Part shown: in pieces, positions 48,897-58,252 of the stretch
Layout of the letters: every line of letters begins with the position of its first letter
Numbering within the stretch: the stretch's first letter is position 1
Origin: Prasinococcaceae sp. CCMP 1430
Taxonomy: Eukaryota; Prasinodermophyta; Palmophyllophyceae; Prasinococcales; Prasinococcaceae
DNA: 64,000 nucleotides
Assembly: GCA_013416795.1 (NCBI GenBank)
Contig: RQSC01000028.1
Coordinates: forward strand, 153,275-217,274
Direction: 5' to 3'
Position numbers and translations under genes: made by a program
The notes under the pieces: generated by a model
Told to the model about the DNA's origin: nothing
The model's input: the letters and a program-made list of their open reading frames with translations, nothing else
Databases searched by the model: none

Positions 48897-50947
48897 GCGC
48901 AGCGCCACCGCCGCCCTCGGCGCCGCGGTGGAGCTACGCCGAGGCGCGACAGCGCTTCCGCGACGAGCCGCTGCGCGTCGCGAGGCGGCTCGCGCGCATC
49001 GGCGTGGTCTTCGGCGGCGTCGGCGCCGCTGCGCTGCTCGACTACGCCCGGGGGAGGCTCGACGAGCCCGAGGTCATGCGCGCGAGGGGGAGGCAGCTGA
49101 CGCGCGCTATCACAGATCTGGGGGCGGCCTTTGTCAAGGTGGGGCAAGCTCTGAGCACTCGACCCGACCTGTGCCCCCCTGAGGTCCTCGAGGAGCTGTC
49201 GTCCTTGCAGGACGACATTCCTAACTTCCTCAACGCGGAGGCGCACGCGCTCATCGAGGAGGAGCTGGGCGCGCCGCTGGAGGAGCTCTACTCGGAGATT
49301 AGCGCCGAGCCGGTCGCGGCAGCGAGCCTGGGCCAGGTCTACAAGGCGGTGCTGCGCGCAGACGGCTCTGAGGTGGCCGTCAAGGTGCAGCGCCCGGGGA
49401 TCAAGGATACGATGCTGCTGGATTTTTACATCGTGCGCACGTTGCTTGGGGTGGCCGACGACAAGCTGGACTGGCTGGAGACCAGCCTAGGGGGGCTGCT
49501 CGACGAGTTCGCCGACCGTGTGCTGCGCGAGCTTGACTACGTGTCGGAGGGACGCAACTGCGACCGCTTCCGCGAGCTCTACGGCGACAGGCCTGACGTG
49601 GTCGTGCCCCGCGTGTATTGGAACCTCACCACGCGGCGCGTGCTCAACATGCAGTGGATCGACGGCGTGAAGCTCAACGACAAGGCGGGGATGGCCGAGA
49701 GGGGGCTCGACGTCATTGCGCTGGTGGACACGGGCATCCAGTGCTCGCTGCGCCAGCTGCTTGAGGCGGGGTACTTCCACGCCGACCCCCACCCGGGCAA
49801 CCTGCTGGCGACGCGCGGCGAGAATGGCAAGGAGTGCCTGGCATTCCTCGACTTCGGCATGATGAGCGAGACGCCTGGTCCCGCTCGCCTGGCCATCATC
49901 GAGCACGTGGTGCACTTGGTCAACAGGGACTACATGGCCATGGCCAACGACTACTACGCGCTGGGATTCCTCGACAGGAGCGTCGACGTGAGCCCCATCG
50001 CGCCCGAGCTGGAGGCCTTCTTCGACGACGTGCTCACGGCGAGCGTGTCTGAGCTCAATTTCAAGACAATCACCGACGGGCTGGGCGGCGTCCTCTTCAA
50101 GTTCCCCTTCAACGTGCCGCCGTACTACGCGCTCATCCTGCGCTCGCTGACCGTCCTCGAAGGTGCGCGCTCTGCCTGGCGCTCCCCCGCTGCCGCTCGC
50201 GCGCCCGTGCCGGTCGCTGCGCCGCAATGCGTGTGCTGACGTGCGCATCCTACAGGCCTCGCGCTCACCACGGACAGGGATTACAAGGTTTTAGCCAAGG
50301 CCTACCCGTACATGGCGCAGCGTCTTCTGCAGGATCCCACGCCGCAGCTGCGCCGAGGCCTCATCGAGCTGCTCTTCAAGGACGGCACCTTCAGGTGGAA
50401 TCGCCTGGAGAACTTGCTGCGCGAGTCGGGCAAGTCGGAGGACTCGACCAGCGACGCGACTCTCGCGCCTCTGCTCGAGATCCTGCTTAGTGAGGGCGAG
50501 GGCTCGGAGGAGGTGCGCGAGCTCGTGGAACGCGAGGCGGTGAGGGTGACCGAGGCGATGCTGCTCGGCACCGCGCTCGACGCCGCTCGCGACGACAGCA
50601 GCAGCGCCGGCGCAGTTGCGCGCCTGCTGCAGGAGCAGCTGGGCGAGTCGGTGCCCGCGCTGCTGCCATCGCGCGACCAAGTGGAGATGCTGCGCCTGCG
50701 CGCGCAGGTCCTGCGCGTGTGGGGGTACATCCAGGAGCGCGGCACTGGGGAGCTCACTGCGCAGAGCCTGCAGCCGGTGCTCGACGTGCTCAACGACCGC
50801 GCGCGCGGCTCCAACGCGAGCCGCCTCGGGCTGCGCGTCGCGGGGGGCGTCACGCAGCGGCTCGCCGCGCGCGCACTGAGCCGTGTCCTCGCCGAGGAGA
50901 CGGCCAGGCCCGCGCCCTCCAACTTCCGCGCGGCGTCCCCTCAATGA
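48897..50947 (+). CDS. ABC1/ADCK/UbiB family atypical kinase, 5' end missing
   Basis: Exons 48897..50162 and 50256..50947 give at least 652 residues. ABC1K proteins are atypical ATP-binding kinases of mitochondria and plastids linked to ubiquinone, plastoquinone and tocopherol metabolism. Diagnostic motifs are AAFVKVGQALSTRPDLCPPE (KxGQ), EPVAAASLGQVYKAVL (Ala-rich loop), EVAVKVQRPGI (Lys), DFYIVRTLL, LRELDYVSEGRN, YFHADPHPGNLL (catalytic loop) and CLAFLDFGMM (DFG). The C-terminal exon (LALTTDRDYKVLAKAYPYMA onward) is the usual extension and reads in phase across a 93-bp intron. The frame is open to the N at 48896, so the start and any transit peptide are missing. The order of features is that of plastid-type ABC1K, but localisation is inference. 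Confidence 0.92.
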
Positions 50948-51078
50948 GGCCGCGAGGCGCCCGGCGACAGGCCGCTGCGCGCCGTGTAAATTGTGCAGGC
51001 CTGCGTGGTCCGCGTGTGTTCTCCCGGGAGCACGAGTTTTCATTGCCGCGATTCAGTCTCGTGCACAGTCCAAAAAAC

Positions 51079-51867
51079 ATGGAACGTCATGGCGTTTTCC
51101 GGATCGGTGGCGTGGGTGGGGTGGGGGCGTTCTCAGCGGCGGTGCCGATGGCATGGATGAGGCGATTGTGCGCGACGCTCTGGAGCGCGGCGGCGGATCG
51201 GCGCACGTCCGCCCCGCCCGGGGCGCGCGCCGAGCGAGTGCGCGTGGAAGGCCAAGCTCTGCTGCCGAAGGGGTCGGGCGCAGACGGTGAGGCCGCCGCG
51301 GCCGCCGTGGCGCCGATGGCGGCGGGCGACAACCCCACGGCCGTTTCGCCGCTGGCGAAGAAAGTGTTCACGCTGGTGGTCGCCCACGAGCGCGAGCGCG
51401 GGCGCGTCTTCCTCGGCATGAAGAAGCGCGGGCCGGGCACGGGCAAGTGGAATGGCTTCGGCGGCAAAGTGGAGAGAGGCGAGACGGTGGCGGAGGGCGC
51501 GGAGAGAGAATTTCGCGAGGAGACCGGCGGAGCGCTCGCGATCAACCTCCAGCGCTTGGGAGTTCTCACGTTCCACGGCGTTTGCGGGGACACGCGATCA
51601 TGGGAGGTGCACTTGTTCAGCGCGGACGGCGTCGATGGGGATTTCGTCGAGACCGACGAGATGGCAGGCGCATGGCACGACGTCGATTCTCTCGACGCTC
51701 TGTACGATCACATGTGGCCTGACGATCGCATCTGGTATCCGTACCTGCTACAGCGGAAGCCCTTCGTCCTGGAGGCATGGTTCGGCGGGAGCAAGGGCGA
51801 GGAAATGCTCAGGCACACCATCGAGGAGACGATCGTGCTACCGGAGATCTCGCTCCCCTGGGAGTGA
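51079..51867 (+). CDS. NUDT1: Nudix hydrolase, MTH1/NUDT1-like (oxidised purine dNTP pyrophosphatase)
   Basis: 262 residues. The Nudix fold starts near residue 95 (KKVFTLVVAHERERGRVFLG). MKKRGPGTGKWNGFGGKVER is the MTH1-type entry to the Nudix helix, followed by GETVAEGAEREFREETGG. WEVHLFSADGVDGDF, WHDVDSLDALYDHMWPDDRI and WYPYLLQRKPFVL match MTH1 strands, including the WPDDxxW motif that recognises 8-oxo-purines. MTH1 hydrolyses 8-oxo-dGTP to keep it out of DNA. The Nudix box keeps REFxEETG, but the last position is Gly, where a bulky aliphatic residue is usual. The first 90 residues are extra, basic and Ala-rich, possibly a mitochondrial or plastid presequence. Internal Mets at about residues 24 and 27 are alternative starts. 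Confidence 0.88.
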   Translation: MERHGVFRIGGVGGVGAFSAAVPMAWMRRLCATLWSAAADRRTSAPPGARAERVRVEGQALLPKGSGADGEAAAAAVAPMAAGDNPTAVSPLAKKVFTLVVAHERERGRVFLGMKKRGPGTGKWNGFGGKVERGETVAEGAEREFREETGGALAINLQRLGVLTFHGVCGDTRSWEVHLFSADGVDGDFVETDEMAGAWHDVDSLDALYDHMWPDDRIWYPYLLQRKPFVLEAWFGGSKGEEMLRHTIEETIVLPEISLPWE

Positions 51868-51985
51868 GACGCGAGCGCGGGCGCGCCGCTCCAGCAGGCG
51901 CGTCGCTCGCAGCCAGCGCGATGACGAATGCTCTCAGTATTACGCCGTCGCACCAAATTAAATAATGAATCGGACACCATCGCTG

Positions 51986-54340
51986 TCACGTGTGGCCCTC
52001 AACCGCCGCCTCGTCCTGGCGTGCGGCCGCGGTGTGCTCGTGAGCCTCCGCAGCCACCGCCCTCGCCGCGTCCCACTCGTGCAGGCCCTTCGATGCCGCC
52101 ACAAGCAGCGCCTCGGTGCCGCGCGTTGCCACCCGGGCATGCACGGCGGAGCCGACGTCGGCCGCAAGTCCCGCCAGCGCAGGGGCTCGGCTCGCCGCTT
52201 CGCGGCCCACCGCGGCGCCAAGCCACGGTTGGTCGTAGAGCACCGACCAAACCATCGACGCTGCCTCCATGCTGCTCTTCACCGAGTTGACCACAACCCT
52301 TTCCTCCGTGTCCTCCAAGCCCTCGTCGCTAGCGGCCGCCTCGCGGCTGTCGGCCCCCGATTGCGCTCCATCAGCGCCGCCGCCAGTGCTGGCACCCGTG
52401 AGTAGACGTTCGGCGTAGTCCGCCGCGTCCTCGCACAGGGCGCGGCGCGTTGGCGCCCCGTTCTCCGAGAAAAGGTACTCGGCGGCGTCCTGAATGCCGC
52501 CCTCGAGGGCGGAAGCGTCGATGCCCCCGATGCCGCCCCTGTTGCTGTCATTGCCACCGCGGCCACTGCCACTGCCCTCGTTGTGCCGCCTGCTGGTGCT
52601 GCTGCTAACGCTTCTGTCGCTGACTGCAGCGCGCAGGATGCGCTCCAGACGCTTCCATCGAAGCCCCCCGCGGCCGTCGAGCAGCAGAGCGCCGCACACG
52701 GCGCGCACTTCCGGCGACCTATCGGCTAGGATGCGCGACACGACCACCGGGTAAGCGCTCCTCACCACCTCAAAGTCTGGATCGAGTAGAGAAGCGGTGC
52801 CCTCGAGTGAGCCCAAAGCGCGCGCCACCAGAGACAGCTCCGCTGGCAGCTCGAAGTCGAAGTGCCCCAGCGCCTCGCCCATACGCGCCATAAGCCCTTG
52901 GAAGTCTGCGCGGCCCGCGCCGCCGATGCTCCCACCGCCCTTGGCAGCGCCGGCCTGCGACAGGCGCGGACGCTCTTCTAGCATGCTCCTTAGCGCGCGC
53001 ACGACGTCTGCGCGTTCGTACGCGACGCCCTCGGTGCCCGGCGGCGCGAGCATCTTCAGCTGCACCGCGGCGTCCGCCAGCGCACCGGCGTCGCCATTGA
53101 CATACGCCACGAGCGCGGTCATCATCGCCACGCGGCTCGAGCGGGGCAGCTCCTGACACAGGCCGAAGTCGAGGTAGCACAACAGGCCGTCCTGAGTCAC
53201 CATCAGGTTGCCGGGGTGGGGGTCAGCGTGGAAGAGGCCTCCCTCGAGCAGTTGGTCCAGGGAGCAAGCCACACCGCGTTGCACGAGTACCGATGCCTGC
53301 TCTCTGGTCATGGTGCCGCGCTCGACGACCTCTGTTAGCTTGGTGCCGTCGATCCACTCACTCACGAGCACTCTGCTCGTAGTGAACGGCCACACCACGT
53401 TAGGTGCGGTGATGCCGCTGCCAGGCGTGCAGTAGAGCCGCCGAAAGCGCTCGGCGCGCCGCGCCTCCTCAATGAAGTCGAGCTCTGCGAAGATACCGCC
53501 GACGAGCTGGTCGACCATACGCGGCAGGTCCACCTTGAAGGGCGCACGCTCCGCAGAGCCTGCGGCCCCGTGCAGGCCATTGGGCGGCTGTTGCCGGCCC
53601 TCGCTCGCAACAGTCGCGCTGCCGTCTGTGTCCCCTCCACCAGCCGCATAGCTTTGATGCTGTTGCTGCTGCCTGCCCGGCTGCTCACTGCCACCTGCTG
53701 CTCGCTCGGCACTCAACCGTTCGCGCTGCCTGGCCAGGTCGGCGTCGCGTCCCGCCTGCGCTAGGGCCGCGACCTGTCTGAGTACCACCGCGTCCATCCC
53801 CACCACACGCTCCAGGCCCGGCCGCTGCACCTTGACTGCCACCTCGAGGCCGCCCGCGTCTGGCCGCAGCCGCGCACGGTACACCTGCGCGAGCGACGCA
53901 GCGGCGACGGGCTCCGCGCTTATTTCTGCGAAGGCGTCGTGGACCGAAGCGACGCCGAGCTCGGATTCGATCACCGCGAATGCCTCGCGCGAGCTGAAGG
54001 GCGGCACGGCGTCCTGCAGCTTGGAGAGCTCCTCCACGTACTCGGGCGGGATGAGGTCAGCGCGCGTCGAGAGCGCCTGGCCAGCCTTGACGAACGCGGG
54101 GCCGAGCGAGGAGAGCACCGAGCGCACTCGTCGCGCGCGCCGTGCCATGTCGGTGTCTATAGCGGCCGCCGCGCGCAACCTCGCGAGCTGCATCCCCACC
54201 AGCGCCGCGCGCGCGAGCAGGCCCGCCGGCCGCTCCGCCGCGTGCTCCCGCCAGAGCGCGCCCGCGTCGTTGCCGCGCGCGCGCGCGCCGCGCGGCGTGT
54301 GGGTGTGTGCGCACCCCGCCGCCGCCCCATCAAAAAGCAC
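51986..54340 (-). CDS. second ABC1/ADCK/UbiB family atypical kinase
   Basis: About 780 residues in one exon. GPAFVKAGQALSTRADLIPP (KxGQ), EPVAAASLAQVYRARL, LEVAVKVQRPGL, IFAELDFIEEARRA, LFHADPHPGNLMV and LLCYLDFGLC are the ABC1K motifs. It is a distinct paralogue of the kinase at 48897: it has a Gln/Gly-rich insertion of about 70 residues between the Lys strand and the QLVGGIFAELDF helix, and Ser/Gly-rich linkers in the C-terminal extension. The conserved domain begins before the first in-frame ATG (54193), and the frame is open to 54340 without one. The true start may therefore lie in an upstream exon or use another codon. The predicted site is an organelle by family. It converges on the Nudix gene (118-bp spacer). 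Confidence 0.88.
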   Translation of the reverse strand: MLFDGAAAGCAHTHTPRGARARGNDAGALWREHAAERPAGLLARAALVGMQLARLRAAAAIDTDMARRARRVRSVLSSLGPAFVKAGQALSTRADLIPPEYVEELSKLQDAVPPFSSREAFAVIESELGVASVHDAFAEISAEPVAAASLAQVYRARLRPDAGGLEVAVKVQRPGLERVVGMDAVVLRQVAALAQAGRDADLARQRERLSAERAAGGSEQPGRQQQQHQSYAAGGGDTDGSATVASEGRQQPPNGLHGAAGSAERAPFKVDLPRMVDQLVGGIFAELDFIEEARRAERFRRLYCTPGSGITAPNVVWPFTTSRVLVSEWIDGTKLTEVVERGTMTREQASVLVQRGVACSLDQLLEGGLFHADPHPGNLMVTQDGLLCYLDFGLCQELPRSSRVAMMTALVAYVNGDAGALADAAVQLKMLAPPGTEGVAYERADVVRALRSMLEERPRLSQAGAAKGGGSIGGAGRADFQGLMARMGEALGHFDFELPAELSLVARALGSLEGTASLLDPDFEVVRSAYPVVVSRILADRSPEVRAVCGALLLDGRGGLRWKRLERILRAAVSDRSVSSSTSRRHNEGSGSGRGGNDSNRGGIGGIDASALEGGIQDAAEYLFSENGAPTRRALCEDAADYAERLLTGASTGGGADGAQSGADSREAAASDEGLEDTEERVVVNSVKSSMEAASMVWSVLYDQPWLGAAVGREAASRAPALAGLAADVGSAVHARVATRGTEALLVAASKGLHEWDAARAVAAEAHEHTAAARQDEAAVEGHT

Positions 54341-54738
54341 GCGCTTCCTGACGCGTCGCGCCGCGCGTTGGCTTTGACCATATTTGTAGAACCTATTTCG
54401 ACCCCAATAAAATGCGCGTACCCTAACCTAAGCGCGCGCCGTTCGACGCTGGCAGGCTCGCGCGGAACAAAAAAAAAAAAAAAAAAAAGGTTGGCGGCGC
54501 ACCGCTCGCGGAGCAGGTGCGCGGCGCAGGAGGCGCGGGGCGATGCTGGGTGGCGCCACACGGCTTCGCGGCGGGCGGGCGAGGCCCTCCCCACGGCACA
54601 CGGGGAGTGGGGAGGGGGTCGGCGGGGCGTGCGGGGAGCGCGACGCCATCCGGCGGCGCCGGCGGCGAGCGCCGCGGCTGGCGGGGGCCCCGCTGGTTTA
54701 GGGTTGGTGTGTGGCGGTAACGGCGGGCGGCGCCGGCG
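54341..54738. promoter_or_regulatory. divergent promoter with telo-box-like elements and A-run
   Basis: Between the second ABC1 kinase and the 1002-residue unknown. ACCCTAACCTAA lies at 54420-54431 and GGTTTAGGGTTGG at 54695-54707, the latter about 32-44 bp before the ATG at 54739. An A19-type run lies at 54470-54488. No gene was recognised. Confidence 0.5.
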
Positions 54739-57700
54739 ATGTCAAGGATGTCCAAGCTGCCGCGCCAGGCGGCCAAGTTCGTGGGGGGCAGCATGCTGTC
54801 GCGTGCGACGCGCCTGTTGCGCTCGGGGGAGTACGAGGCGCCCGCGTGGCTGGCGGCGGCGGCGAGTGCGCCGCCGCCCCCGCGCGCGACGCGGGACGGC
54901 CACGGGCTGCGCAAGCGACGCGGTCTCAAGCCCAAGGGTGGCGGCAGCAGCGAATGGACGGTGGAGAGTGTGTCGCAGCGCATGCTCGCTGAGACCCCGG
55001 AGCTCGGTGCCCGATTCGCGCTGCCGCGTGCCGACGAGCCGGAGCACCCGGTCGCGGTCGCTGCCGCGCATGCGATAGAGCTCGTCGACGGTGGCGTCAG
55101 CCAGTCCTTGGCGATGCGCATGGCCGTCGAGCGGCTGGCATGCAGCTTCCGCTCGCAAGAGCCGCCCGCGATCGACGGCGGAATCCAGCGCGAAGACGTA
55201 TCTGGCTGCGTATGGGCATCGGACGCCGAGGGCGGATGGTGGGTGCGCGGTGCTGCTCGTGCGGACTGGGGGGCATTCGTTGACGCGAACGGGCGGGCAT
55301 TTTCGCGCGACGCGGCGACCGATGCGTGGGTGGCCATGGGGAACGCGCGCGTGCGGAACCCCGACGAGCACACGATTGGAGAACTCGTCGAGGAGCGTAC
55401 CGCTGAGGCTGAGGGCATGGGCCTGCGCATGCGCAAGGGCAACGATGGTCGCTGGTACAAGAAGGTGTGGATGCCCGCAAGGGTCGCCGGTGCTGGCGAG
55501 ATGACGGGACTCGCGCCGCAATTCGTCCCTGCGTTCGAGCGCGACATGTGGCGTCGTGCTCCCGGCGGGTTGCTCGCTACACGCGTCGACCGCCCCTTCC
55601 GCGCCTTCCTGCGTGAGGAGCCTGAGGCGAGGGCCGTGACCGAGCGCACGTGGCTTGAGGTGCCCGACGCCATCGCCGTTGGGCTGGTCGGCGGCGCGGG
55701 CAACGAAGGCACGCGCAGGCTGAAGCTGGCGGAGGCGCGCGCTACGGACCTGCTGTGCGCCCGCGAGATGGCGCTGCAGCTCACCGAGATCGTCCAGGTC
55801 CTTGCTGCGCTCGAGGCTGCGGCGAAGGAGAGCGAGGATGAGGTGGCGCAGCTCGCCGCCGTCGCGGCGGCGTGCGGTGGTTGTGGGGAAGATACAGACC
55901 TTGCGCGCGCGCGCTGGGCCCTCGAGCGCGTGGCAGCAGCTATCGGACATGAGAGTGCGCTCGACGGCGTGCGCGCTAACGCCGCTCACGGATTCTGCGT
56001 CGTCGAAGACGCAGCAGAGCATGCGGCCGAGGTGCTGGGTGTCGCCGCTGCGGCAATCAGCTCGTCCCTCGGTCCCATGCGCGAAGCCGCGGCGCATGGT
56101 GTCGTGAGTGCAGCCATGGAGCTGCTCGACGGTGCTTCTGCTGGCGGTGCCACCGCGGAGGGTTCTGTTCTGAAGTCGCTGTCCGCCATTGCCACGGCCA
56201 CGGGCGACGAGGAGGCCGCGTGGGCTGCGCTCGTCGATATCGCAGGCCGCTCCGAGGCCGCTGCTGAGAGCGACGTGAGCGCTGGGCTTGATTCGAGCGA
56301 TATGAGCGAAGTGCGCAGGGCGGCGGCGAAAGCGCTCGTCCCGGTAGTCTCTGGGCTCGGGCGGGAGCAGATCGCGTACAATGCTATCAGCGCCACCATC
56401 GCTGCCGGATCCGACGGCGACGCTGCTTGGGCGGAGCTAGTGACGCTCGCGGAGCGCACTGGCGGCGCGAGTTCTGTTGCTGCCGCGCGCAGATCTGGCG
56501 GCTCGCTGTCGGTTCGCAAAGCGGCCGCGGCGGCGCTGCTGTCCGCTGCGCAGCGTTCACATGGCCTAGATGAGCTGCGTGCCGCCCTGGCAGATCCGGG
56601 CGCCGAGGATGTGTCCGCGAAGCTCGGGGCGGCGACGCAGAGACTAGGTATGTGGGCCGGTCGAGGGCTGGACCCTGAGTCAGACGCGGCCAAGGAGGGC
56701 AAGCTGGCCAACGCGTTGTTACGCGTAGGAGCTGGCCCGTCCGCGGATGGCCGCGATGTCTTCGGCGTGGGCGACGCTCTCGTGGACGAGGCGGCGACCG
56801 AGCTCGACGCCGCGGCGGCCGCGATGGGACTCGAGGGCAGCTACACCGAGGGGCTGTTCCTTGAGGCGCTAGAGCAGATGGAGGTCCGTGTGGGGGGTCC
56901 CACGGGCGTGCTGTGCAGCGATAGGGAAGTCGGCTGGCCGCTGGTCGGTCCCGACCCGCTGGCGCTGCCAAGCGACGGCGACGCAACGTCCGGCGGGACA
57001 CACACGGCGCGCGCGTTGCGTGAGTGCCAGCGTCTTTGGGACGCTGGCGTGCGCGATCCCGCCTTCCTGGATCTCTTCGACCACCTGAAGGCCCGCGCGA
57101 GCCTCGCGCCCGAGGCGGCAGACCTGCCTGCGAGCGAACGCGGCACAGACGAATACGAGCGCCTGGTGGAAGAGTTCGTTGTTCCCGTGTGGCGCGAGCA
57201 CGCACCCGGGACGACCGCGAGCGACCTCGGCGACTGGAAACGGCCACCACCAGAGGACTCAGAGGCAGATGATGGACGCCTCGTCGAGCCTGCCAAGGTC
57301 GTCAACTTGCCGCGTGCGCTGGCCGTTCGACCGCGCATGCGCCTCGAGCCTGTGAGTGGCTATGACATCGCGCCGGCCGGTCCTGGCAGCCTCCGCTTCG
57401 GACGTCCAGACCCGCGCGAGATCCATGGACAGCTCATGGGGCCGTACACCGTTGAGGACAGTGCTGGCGAAGATGTGGTGGACAAGATTTCGCCCAGCGC
57501 GAGACTCGCCGCCAAGCTGCGTGCTGCCGACGCCCGCAAGCACGCACTGCGTTCCAACGAGCTCTTTCAACAGGACGGCGCGCCTAAGCGGCTGCTCGAG
57601 GTCACTGCGGCGCACCGAGCGGTAGAGATCGCCGAGGCTGGCGGGCTGCGCAGGAGGCTGCGCGCACAGCGCTTCCGCAAGTGGCTAGACCGGACTGGCC

Positions 57701-57747
57701 ATGCGCAGCGGGGCGCGCTACCCTTCGCAGCTGGAGGTGCCATGTGA
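54739..57747 (+). CDS. 1002-residue protein of unknown function, helical-repeat type
   Basis: Single exon from ATG 54739. The N-terminus (MSRMSKLPRQAAKFVGGSML, then RLLRSGEYEAPAWLAAA) is basic and Leu/Arg-rich like an organellar presequence; the LLRSG...PAW pattern weakly recalls small-subunit mitochondrial ribosomal proteins, an unproven resemblance. The centre (about 330-700) is Ala-rich alpha-helical repeat resembling ARM/HEAT-type solenoids. The C-terminal 200 residues are more conserved in texture: CQRLWDAGVRDPAFLDLFDH, YERLVEEFVVPVWREHAPG, DPREIHGQLMGPYTVED and a basic end (RRRLRAQRFRKWLDRTGHAQ). A role in an organellar RNA or ribosome assembly is plausible from the basic ends, but no domain was identified. 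Confidence 0.65.
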   Translation: MSRMSKLPRQAAKFVGGSMLSRATRLLRSGEYEAPAWLAAAASAPPPPRATRDGHGLRKRRGLKPKGGGSSEWTVESVSQRMLAETPELGARFALPRADEPEHPVAVAAAHAIELVDGGVSQSLAMRMAVERLACSFRSQEPPAIDGGIQREDVSGCVWASDAEGGWWVRGAARADWGAFVDANGRAFSRDAATDAWVAMGNARVRNPDEHTIGELVEERTAEAEGMGLRMRKGNDGRWYKKVWMPARVAGAGEMTGLAPQFVPAFERDMWRRAPGGLLATRVDRPFRAFLREEPEARAVTERTWLEVPDAIAVGLVGGAGNEGTRRLKLAEARATDLLCAREMALQLTEIVQVLAALEAAAKESEDEVAQLAAVAAACGGCGEDTDLARARWALERVAAAIGHESALDGVRANAAHGFCVVEDAAEHAAEVLGVAAAAISSSLGPMREAAAHGVVSAAMELLDGASAGGATAEGSVLKSLSAIATATGDEEAAWAALVDIAGRSEAAAESDVSAGLDSSDMSEVRRAAAKALVPVVSGLGREQIAYNAISATIAAGSDGDAAWAELVTLAERTGGASSVAAARRSGGSLSVRKAAAAALLSAAQRSHGLDELRAALADPGAEDVSAKLGAATQRLGMWAGRGLDPESDAAKEGKLANALLRVGAGPSADGRDVFGVGDALVDEAATELDAAAAAMGLEGSYTEGLFLEALEQMEVRVGGPTGVLCSDREVGWPLVGPDPLALPSDGDATSGGTHTARALRECQRLWDAGVRDPAFLDLFDHLKARASLAPEAADLPASERGTDEYERLVEEFVVPVWREHAPGTTASDLGDWKRPPPEDSEADDGRLVEPAKVVNLPRALAVRPRMRLEPVSGYDIAPAGPGSLRFGRPDPREIHGQLMGPYTVEDSAGEDVVDKISPSARLAAKLRAADARKHALRSNELFQQDGAPKRLLEVTAAHRAVEIAEAGGLRRRLRAQRFRKWLDRTGHAQRGALPFAAGGAM

Positions 57748-58252
57748 GCACGCTCGGTGCATCTGGCGTGCCTGGGCGCGTCGGACGAGCGGCGGCGGCG
57801 GAGGAGGAAGCCACGCTCGGTCGATGGCTCAGCGGGGCGCCGTCGAATCATTTTTTGTTACATTTTTAAATGCGATTTGATATGCATTCTCGCTTGCACT
57901 GCGTTTCTTGTGCATTTGCGTGCCGCGCGTTTTCTCGTGCGCGCCACACTGCGCGCGCCGAGCCCGCGCCGCGGCGGCGCTGGTGCTGACGCGAACGCGT
58001 GGGGACGCGGCTCCGGTGACTGTGCGGCCGCACGAGAGGCCGAACGCGGCTGGCTGGGGACGTGTGCACGCACGCGCGTGCACGCCCGCGCACGCGCGCG
58101 CGCGCCCTCCAGCTGGCGGAATCGCAGAGAGAGTTCTGAGAGACAGACAGAAAAAGAAAAGGGCAGGCGGTGACCTTTGCCATTGCAACTGCATGCCAAC
58201 GCCAACGGCCTGGCAGGCTGCGCTGCTCGTTGATCGCTGCTAGAGACCAGCC
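57748..58252. other. intergenic spacer with TTTGATATGCA element
   Basis: About 500 bp between two tandem genes, with an AT-rich patch at 57846-57893 containing GATTTGATATGCAT. No gene was recognised. Confidence 0.4.
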
